The translations under genes were made by a program, and so were the position numbers. The notes beneath the pieces were generated by a model that was given only the letters and a program-made list of their open reading frames with translations, was not told the origin of the DNA and made no database searches. Below are positions 13,098 through 17,909 of a stretch of DNA of 17,909 bases, piece by piece; positions within the stretch are counted from its first letter, which is position 1; each line of letters opens with the position of its first letter. Location of the stretch: assembly GCA_035539855.1 (NCBI GenBank), contig DATLHO010000187.1:1-17909 (forward strand), given 5' to 3'. The DNA is from DATLHO01 sp035539855. GTDB taxonomy: Bacteria; Bacteroidota; Ignavibacteria; OLB7.

Positions 13098-16000
13098 CGC
13101 AGGATCACCTGTTGCTGCTGCACGGTTACCGCGGCGCTCGCGGTAGCGGCGCCCGGCGATTCGGTCCGCGCGGTGATCACGACGGTCGTCGCGCTCGCGG
13201 GATAACCGACCCTGAAGCCGAACTCCGCAGCGGTCGCGCCCGGCGCGATCGTCACGCTTTTCGGAACGGCGACGAGCTTCGGATCGCTGCTCTCGAGCAG
13301 CACCGTGACCCCGCCGCGCATGCCGCGCGAGATACCGACCGTTGCGCTGGACTTGCCGCCGGAGCGCGGAACGTCGAGGATGTTCGCGGCCGGTCGCAGC
13401 GTCAGGCGGAACAGGGGCGGCTGCGGCGTCGGATCGGGTCGCGGATTCGCGACCGGCAGCAGCACGAGCGACGCGGACACGTTCGTCGACGCGAGCGACG
13501 CGGTGATCGTCGCCGATTGCCGCGCACGCACCGGCGTCGTTCCGATCGCGAAGCCGGCGCCGGTCGCACCCGCCGGCACGTGCACGCGATCGGGCACACG
13601 CACCGACCGCGAGCCGCTGCGCAGCAGCACGTCGACTCCACCTTCGGGCGCCGGAGCGCTCAAGCGCACCGATCCCTTTGTCATGGCTCCGCCGTTCACG
13701 CTTGGCTCGCCGAGATCGAGTGCGACGAGCGACACCGCGACGTTCTTCGGCACGACGACCACGCTCGCGGTGATCGTGCGATCGTCATGGGCCGCCGCGA
13801 CGCGGATCGTTCGCTGGCTCCGCACCTGGGGAAGCGTCACGACGGTCGACGCGCGGTCGCCCCCTCGCGGCACCACGAGCGTCGAGGCGACGACGACGTC
13901 GCGATCGGACGCCCGCAGGCGCACCACCTCGTCGTCGTCGACGGGTCCGTCGAAGCGCACCTCGAGCCGCGCGCGGGCGCCGCTCTGCAGCGTAGGTCGC
14001 TCGAACAGCGCGGAGACGAGTCCCGCAATCGTGCGCTCGCCCATGCCCGCCCCGATGAGCTGCACGACGGCCGCCTCGACCGTGTCGTCCGGCGTGTCGA
14101 CGACGAGCACGCCGGTCTGCGTGCGATCGGCCGTCGGATCGTAGCGCAGCGTGACGGTCTGCTGCATGCCGGGCTCGAGCGTCATCGACGTGATCGTGTC
14201 GGCAATCGCGAACGGCGGCTCCGGCCGCGTCAGCACGAGCATCATCGATGCGTTGCCGGCGTTGACCACGGTGAGTCTCCGTGTCGCGAAACTGTCGACC
14301 GCGACGACGCCGAAGTCGATCGCGGCCGTGTCCACGACGAGCCGAGGCGAGCCGATGACGCTGTCGATGGGCGCGAGCACCGCCATCGGCGCGACGGTGT
14401 CCGTGTTGGAGTAGCGCGATACGTCGTCCCCGGCGAACGCTCGCACGCGGTAGATGTGTCGAAGTGACGGATCGATCCCGCGATCCATGAAGAAGGTCTG
14501 CGCCGCGGGCGTCGTGCCGATCGCCTCGAACGCCCTTCCATCCGTCGCGCGCTCGACGGTGAAGCCTTCCTCGTTATCGGCGCGATCCTCCCACGAGACC
14601 TGCACGATCGTGCTGTCGTCGGGCGTGCGCTCGGCCGAGAGCGCGGCCGGCGGCGCGATGTCGTAGATGCCGCGCATGTAGAACAGCAGCGCGATCAACG
14701 CGACGATCGCGACACCGATGATGATGAACGCCTTGCGCATCGAGCCGGTATCGACCGGAGTCCCGATCGGCACGAGCATGCCGAGATTGTGGCGCGTCAC
14801 CTCGGCTCCCTCCTCGTCGCCGAGCTCCTCGCGAATCGTCAGCGCCTGGCGAAGCTGTCGCTCCGCCGAATCGTTTTCACCCAGCGCGAGCGAGCGCGAT
14901 CCCCCCTGATGCAGCGCCCACGCCTCGACGGTGCGATCGCCCGTCCGGCGCGCGGCCTCGAGCGTGCTGTCGAGCAGCGACTTCCTCGCGCCCCACCGCG
15001 CCGTGGTACCGAGCATCCCATCGGACCACGCGACCAGTGGCAGCGACCGCGCGAAGAGTGCGCCGGCGATTCCCCATCCGGCCGCAAGCAGCACGGCGCG
15101 GAGATCGCGGGAGCCGTCGAGCGAGTGCGCGGAGCGACCTTCGACGGATCCCTCGCGCTCGATCGTCGCGGCGAAATGTTCAACCGCACGCTCGCGGATC
15201 GCAGCGAGCCCCGTTATGGGAACCGCGAGCGCGACGACGTCGGCGGGGATTCGATAGGTCTTCTCCTGCTCGTCGACGAGCTCGACGAGATCGCGCACGT
15301 CGAGCGCCTCGAGCACGGTCAGAGCATCCGGCACCGCGGTGATCGCAGCGATGTGCGCCGCGGCGACGGGCGTGCGTCCGAAGGCGCGCACCGCGTCGAG
15401 CACGCTGCGCTCAGCCTCGCTCAATCCGGAGATCGCACGAGTGAGGATTGCCTCGCGCGTCCTCGCGCGAGCTGCGGCGGTTCCGTTCGGAGTCTTGTCG
15501 GTCGTCGCGCCGCCTGTCGATTCACTCGTTGTTGTGCCGCCCGTTGTAGTGGCACCCGTTGTTGTGGCGCCCGTTGATGTGGCGCCCGTTGTAGAGCCAC
15601 CTGTTGACGGGCCGCTCGTCACCGTTCCGCCTTCCGCCGTGCCGAGGGTCGGCGCCGCGAGCGGGATTCCCTCGGCGCGGGCGTACCGGGCGGCCTTGAC
15701 GATCTGGCCGGGGTTGCCTTCGGTCGCCTCCCACAGCGCGCGCGCCGCTTCGAGCTCGCCGGCGTCGACCATGCGGCCGAGGGCGGACTGCATCAGCAGG
15801 AGCGCTTCGGCGAAGGGAAGGCCCGCCAGCGGAACGCTCTCGACCTCGCCGGCGACGCGAGGCGCATCCCCGGCGAAGACGAGCGTCGATTTCGGAACGG
15901 AGTTCGTCAGGCGCTCGAGCTCCTCGCCGCTGAGCGCGACCTCGTCGACGAGGACGAGCGCGCACTTGTCGGCGAGCGCCAGGCGCAGCTCGGCCTCGTT

Positions 16001-16480
16001 CGGGTGATAGGGGATCTCGTACTCGTAGAAGGTGTCGTAGAGGTACTGCAGCACGTCGTCGAGCGACTCGTCGCGATCGTCGAGGTAGACGATGCCGTCG
16101 CGGCAGTAGGCGCCGGTGGCGTTGTGCGCGAGATAGCGGAGCATGGCGGTCTTGCCCTGGCCGACCTCGCCGCAGAGTTCGACGGTCATCGCCGATTCCA
16201 ACGCGCGGCCGGCCGCGGCGCGCTCGGCGTCGCGATCGAGGAACGTGTGCATGCGCTTCGGCAGCACGCTCACGGGCACCGGCCGCGGCCGGGGACGCGC
16301 GGGCTCCTCCGACGCCTCGACGTAATCCCCGTGGACGGTCCACTGAACGATGTTGCTGCCGACGGCGACCTGACCGCTGTTCTCGCCGGTGAAGGTGCTC
16401 TCGATCGATGCGCCGACGGGCGTTGCCGCCGGTGGCGGATCCGTCTGCGACCGTGTGGTGCGTGGCGTACCGGGCTGCAC
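13094..16480 (-). CDS. Membrane-spanning NLR-like STAND ATPase with extracytoplasmic Ig/FN3/ASH tail
   Basis: About 1128 residues from GTG 16480. In order: signalling motif (26-46); P-loop NTPase with Walker A GEVGQGKT (104-111), Walker B ALVLVDE (174-180), sensor-like STLVFAGD, and NB-ARC-like PLAGLPFAEAL and EGNPGQI (254-260); a Thr/Gly repeat linker (286-330); a winged-helix-like domain (340-420); a helical region ending in a TPR-like pair (500-569); one membrane helix FIIIGVAIVALIALLFYM (585-602) with Arg/Lys before it; FN3 (610-696; W630, YRVRAF); an ASH module (713-812); and about three Ig-like repeats (820-1128). The positive-inside rule puts the ATPase in the cytoplasm and the tail outside. 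I infer a signal-sensing receptor that oligomerises and recruits the coupled small protein. AGGAGG 4 bases before the GTG decides the start; the TTG at 16603 falls in the promoter. Confidence 0.85.
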   Translation of the reverse strand: MQPGTPRTTRSQTDPPPAATPVGASIESTFTGENSGQVAVGSNIVQWTVHGDYVEASEEPARPRPRPVPVSVLPKRMHTFLDRDAERAAAGRALESAMTVELCGEVGQGKTAMLRYLAHNATGAYCRDGIVYLDDRDESLDDVLQYLYDTFYEYEIPYHPNEAELRLALADKCALVLVDEVALSGEELERLTNSVPKSTLVFAGDAPRVAGEVESVPLAGLPFAEALLLMQSALGRMVDAGELEAARALWEATEGNPGQIVKAARYARAEGIPLAAPTLGTAEGGTVTSGPSTGGSTTGATSTGATTTGATTTGGTTTSESTGGATTDKTPNGTAAARARTREAILTRAISGLSEAERSVLDAVRAFGRTPVAAAHIAAITAVPDALTVLEALDVRDLVELVDEQEKTYRIPADVVALAVPITGLAAIRERAVEHFAATIEREGSVEGRSAHSLDGSRDLRAVLLAAGWGIAGALFARSLPLVAWSDGMLGTTARWGARKSLLDSTLEAARRTGDRTVEAWALHQGGSRSLALGENDSAERQLRQALTIREELGDEEGAEVTRHNLGMLVPIGTPVDTGSMRKAFIIIGVAIVALIALLFYMRGIYDIAPPAALSAERTPDDSTIVQVSWEDRADNEEGFTVERATDGRAFEAIGTTPAAQTFFMDRGIDPSLRHIYRVRAFAGDDVSRYSNTDTVAPMAVLAPIDSVIGSPRLVVDTAAIDFGVVAVDSFATRRLTVVNAGNASMMLVLTRPEPPFAIADTITSMTLEPGMQQTVTLRYDPTADRTQTGVLVVDTPDDTVEAAVVQLIGAGMGERTIAGLVSALFERPTLQSGARARLEVRFDGPVDDDEVVRLRASDRDVVVASTLVVPRGGDRASTVVTLPQVRSQRTIRVAAAHDDRTITASVVVVPKNVAVSLVALDLGEPSVNGGAMTKGSVRLSAPAPEGGVDVLLRSGSRSVRVPDRVHVPAGATGAGFAIGTTPVRARQSATITASLASTNVSASLVLLPVANPRPDPTPQPPLFRLTLRPAANILDVPRSGGKSSATVGISRGMRGGVTVLLESSDPKLVAVPKSVTIAPGATAAEFGFRVGYPASATTVVITARTESPGAATASAAVTVQQQQVILR
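15526..15615 (-). repeat. Six 15-base tandem units (Thr/Gly linker)
   Basis: Six consecutive 15-base units of the type CCGTTGTTGTGGCGC, read on the plus strand (15526, 15541, 15556, 15571, 15586, 15601), vary at a few positions. They encode five-residue repeats such as ATTTG in the linker between ATPase and winged-helix parts of the receptor. The repeat keeps frame, so copy number can change without breaking the gene. Confidence 0.85.
16343..16405 (-). repeat. Shared motif, copy in NLR-like protein
   Basis: Encodes residues 26-46 of the receptor (STFTGENSGQVAVGSNI), followed by VQWTVHGDYV. It is the counterpart of the copy at 12963-13025. Confidence 0.85.
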
Positions 16481-16484
16481 GAAA

Positions 16485-16490
16485 CCTCCT
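16485..16490 (-). promoter_or_regulatory. Strong SD site deciding the receptor start
   Basis: AGGAGG read on the minus strand, 4 bases before GTG 16480. It is a full SD where most genes of the window have none, and it fixes the start of the 1128-residue protein. Confidence 0.8.
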
Positions 16491-16574
16491 GCAGAGTCGT
16501 GTTGGGGAAATGCAACGAGGAGGGGGATCGATCGTGGCGCCGCCGACCCTGGACCGGCCCGGCGCCACCGCGGC

Positions 16575-16603
16575 AATGTAGCGCGCGACGCATTGGCGAC
16601 CAA
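16575..16603 (-). promoter_or_regulatory. Candidate promoter of the receptor-effector operon
   Basis: On the minus strand TTGGTC (16603-16598), a 17-base spacer, and TACATT (16580-16575) followed by G. Transcription would begin near 16568, leaving a leader of about 88 bases. It lies just past the terminator of the upstream gene, as expected for a separate unit. The same TACATT is used in the strong promoter at 17091. Confidence 0.5.
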
Positions 16604-16623
16604 CGTCGCCGGCCCATCAATGG

Positions 16624-16660
16624 CACAGCCCCCGGAGCTCGTGGAGCGCCGGGGGCTGTG
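16624..16660 (-). terminator. Hairpin after the winged-helix-like gene
   Basis: CACAGCCCCCGG (16624-16635) pairs perfectly with CCGGGGGCTGTG (16649-16660), a 12-bp stem whose loop can pair further (GCTC/GAGC). It begins 28 bases after the stop of the 89-residue gene and separates it from the receptor promoter. No U run follows. Confidence 0.7.
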
Positions 16661-16688
16661 TCGTTCGTGCGAAGTCGTTTGCAGAGCG

Positions 16689-16958
16689 TCAGGCGAGCTC
16701 GGGCACGGCGGTCGCGATGCGCTGATCGTGCATCAGCAGGTGACCGCACGTCTCATCGAGCTCCGTCAGCGCTGCGGCGCCGGCGTCGGTAAGCTCCCAG
16801 GCGCCCTCGCTGCGTCGTCGCACCAGGCCGATGTAGGCGAGGTCCTCGACGACCGGCAGCACGCCGCTCGGGAGCACGTGGCGATGGCTGATGCGGACGA
16901 GCACCTCGTGGGTCTTCCGCATTCCGAAATGACGATGGATGTCCTTCAGGCTGAGCAT
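16689..16958 (-). CDS. Small winged-helix-like protein (89 aa)
   Basis: An 89-residue protein starting MLSLKDIHRHFGMRKTHEVL. The central part, LPVVEDLAYIGLVRRR then WELTDAGAAALTEL (about 54-68), has the shape of a winged-helix recognition helix plus wing (xLxxxGLVxxx...YxLTxxG), as in small transcription regulators. The tail HLLMHDQRIATAVPELA is not typical. No SD site precedes the ATG. It is immediately upstream of the receptor-effector operon but has its own terminator, so it may regulate that operon or be unrelated. DNA-binding is inferred from pattern only. Confidence 0.65.
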   Translation of the reverse strand: MLSLKDIHRHFGMRKTHEVLVRISHRHVLPSGVLPVVEDLAYIGLVRRRSEGAWELTDAGAAALTELDETCGHLLMHDQRIATAVPELA

Positions 16959-17049
16959 AGTCGTGGCCGATGGGATGAATGTGGTCCCGAAACGTACGGC
17001 TCGCGGATGAAGGCTCTATGAAGGAATGATGACGGATGTCATGTCCGGA

Positions 17050-17098
17050 GAAAAATTTTCGAGGGGGCTTGACACGTCCCCGGGCTTGCTTACATTTG
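17050..17098 (+). promoter_or_regulatory. Strong plus-strand promoter with UP-like tract
   Basis: An AAAAATTTT tract (17051-17059), then TTGACA (17069-17074), a 16-base spacer, and TACATTTG (17091-17098). The last fits both a sigma-70 -10 (TACATT) and the Bacteroidota TAnnTTTG element. It is the best promoter in the window, yet no protein gene follows on this strand. Confidence 0.65.
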
Positions 17099-17101
17099 TA
17101 C

Positions 17102-17311
17102 CGGCCGTTTCACGTGCCCACAGGGGGCGGCCACAAGTCCGCGCGGTTCTTCCGTGCCAGGAGCTCCGAGCGGCATCAGCCGGCCACGCACCAGAGGCCG
17201 GCATCCGGGTTTCCCTTGCCAGGGGCTTCCCGCCGCGCCAGAGTGGGCCCGACGGAGATCGACGTCCGGTGCTTCGAGGTCCAGCAACATCGGTCTGACT
17301 AGCCGGTGTTG
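17102..17311 (+). ncRNA. Candidate structured non-coding RNA
   Basis: A transcript starting near 17102 would contain nested complementary blocks: CCGG with CCGG (17101-17104, 17266-17269), GCCCAC with GTGGGC (17116-17121, 17243-17248), GCGCGG with CCGCGC (17141-17146, 17233-17238), and an apical hairpin GCCGGCC/GGCCGGC (17179-17185, 17196-17202). This gives one long irregular rod, as in 6S RNA. A hairpin CAACATCGG/CCGGTGTTG (17285-17293, 17303-17311) could end it, without a U run. In GC-rich DNA short matches arise by chance, so the fold is tentative. Open frames across it look non-conserved. The stretch 17312-17383 holds only a weak GGGCC/GGCCC hairpin (17348-17362), possibly a terminator of the minus-strand gene. 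Confidence 0.35.
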
Positions 17312-17383
17312 GTAACTCCAAGATTCAACCCGTCCGCCGGTTGACGCGGGCCCACATGGCCCTCCACCCTTCTCGTCCGTTCC

Positions 17384-17909
17384 CTATTCCGAAATGATCA
17401 CCGGTCGCGTCGCTATGCGTTCGCCGCAGCGCACGCGAAGCATGTACCATCCGGCGGGCAGATCTCCCAACGTCATACGGAGGATTCCGACGCCGGTGGC
17501 CGGGGTCGTTTCGTCCAGCCGCGCCACACTTCGACCGGTCGCCGTGAAGAGCTCGATCGAAGCCTCGGTCGATGGCTTCGACCGCATCCGTACCGCCAGC
17601 GTTCCTCCCGATGCCCACGCCGAGACGTCGAGGACGTCGCGGCAGACCGCGCCGTCCGCGGGCGCGGCGCTCACGTCCGATGAGTCCGACAGTCGCAATA
17701 CTCCACCTCCCTGAATGCCCACATAGACCGTCCCGTCGTACGCGACGACGATCGACGAAACGGTGCGGCCCTCGATGCCGCGCCTGATCGACGTGACGCT
17801 ATCGTCGTCATCGACGACGTGCACCACCGCGACGCCGCCGACGAGGACGTGACCCGACGAATCGTGGGCGAGTCCCCAGAGGCTGGTCGGTTCGATCGGC
17901 ACACCCGTC
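17384..17909 (-). CDS. Partial secreted protein, beta-propeller-like, with T9SS sorting domain
   Basis: The frame is open to the right edge, so only the last 175 residues are visible. The first part has repeats of the type LWGLAHDSSGHVLVGG and SSIVVAYDGTVYVGIQGGGVLRL, typical of propeller blades (ligand-binding or regulator propeller). After a linker comes a C-terminal domain of about 75 residues: ASIELFTATGRSVARL, then LGDLPAGWYMLRVRCGERIATRPVIIS. This matches the type A sorting domain of the type IX secretion system, which directs proteins across the outer membrane and is restricted to the FCB group. The start lies beyond the window. Confidence 0.8.
   Translation of the reverse strand, partial: TGVPIEPTSLWGLAHDSSGHVLVGGVAVVHVVDDDDSVTSIRRGIEGRTVSSIVVAYDGTVYVGIQGGGVLRLSDSSDVSAAPADGAVCRDVLDVSAWASGGTLAVRMRSKPSTEASIELFTATGRSVARLDETTPATGVGILRMTLGDLPAGWYMLRVRCGERIATRPVIISE

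Noticed and set aside
13052..14467. 471-residue plus-strand open frame
   Set aside because: Antisense to the receptor tail, whose sense frame has clear FN3 and ASH modules.
16481..16603. TTG start that would lengthen the receptor by 41 residues
   Set aside because: The TTG lies in the -35 of the candidate promoter, while GTG 16480 has AGGAGG in place and the extra residues look unstructured.
17026..17302. Several 88-101-residue frames over the candidate RNA
   Set aside because: Frames on both strands are Arg/Pro-rich with no SD or domain, as expected by chance in GC-rich DNA.
1..17909. tRNA, rRNA, CRISPR array, insertion sequence or prophage
   Set aside because: No cloverleaf with T-arm consensus, no repeat-spacer series, no transposase or integrase motifs were seen on either strand.

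Overview
The window is high-GC DNA, densely coded, with no mobile element, tRNA, rRNA or CRISPR array that I can see. Three traits point to the FCB group (Bacteroidota, Chlorobiota or Kapabacteria-like). A partial protein at the right edge ends in a type IX secretion (T9SS) sorting-like domain. Two proteins carry ASH / choice-of-anchor-D beta-sandwich modules. Many starts lack a Shine-Dalgarno (SD) site, and one promoter has the Bacteroidota-type TAnnTTTG element. A high-GC Kapabacteria-like lineage is my best guess from memory; it was not tested by any search.

Left part, minus strand (1-6129): a partial lipoprotein, then a long run of co-oriented genes. In transcription order these are a sugar kinase fused to a RapZ C-terminal domain (AmgK-RapZ), a Spy/CpxP-like periplasmic protein, an archaeal-type ATPase, a MurU-like nucleotidyltransferase, a small lipoprotein and pdxB. 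Stops and starts overlap or nearly touch except before the ATPase, where two palindromes sit. AmgK plus MurU would make UDP-MurNAc from recycled MurNAc; pdxB belongs to pyridoxal phosphate synthesis.

Centre (6130-9245): a 0.67 kb gap with operator-like sites, a 73-residue unknown gene, a terminator, and a SAM-dependent methyltransferase. The methyltransferase is of the cyclopropane-synthase superfamily but recalls fungal sphingolipid C9-methyltransferases. Next comes a 0.9 kb gap holding a structured plus-strand RNA with a near-perfect SD, a 13-codon frame and a strong intrinsic terminator.

Plus-strand unit (9246-12259): a large secreted ASH-repeat protein and a YbaY/YscW-type lipoprotein, closed by a terminator hairpin.

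The most interesting region is 12429-16603. A minus-strand, translationally coupled pair encodes an NLR-like STAND ATPase of about 1128 residues and a 151-residue helical protein. Both carry near their N-termini almost the same short motif (STFxGENxGQVAVGxNI). This is the layout expected of a receptor and effector that talk through an amyloid-like or homotypic signalling motif. The receptor is unusual: after its ATPase, winged-helix-like and TPR-like parts it has one membrane helix and a long tail of FN3, ASH and Ig-like domains, predicted to lie outside the cytoplasm. A candidate promoter and strong SD site define its start.

Right edge (16624-17909): a terminator, a small winged-helix-like gene, a strong plus-strand promoter with no protein gene behind it (candidate non-coding RNA), and the partial T9SS-type secreted protein.
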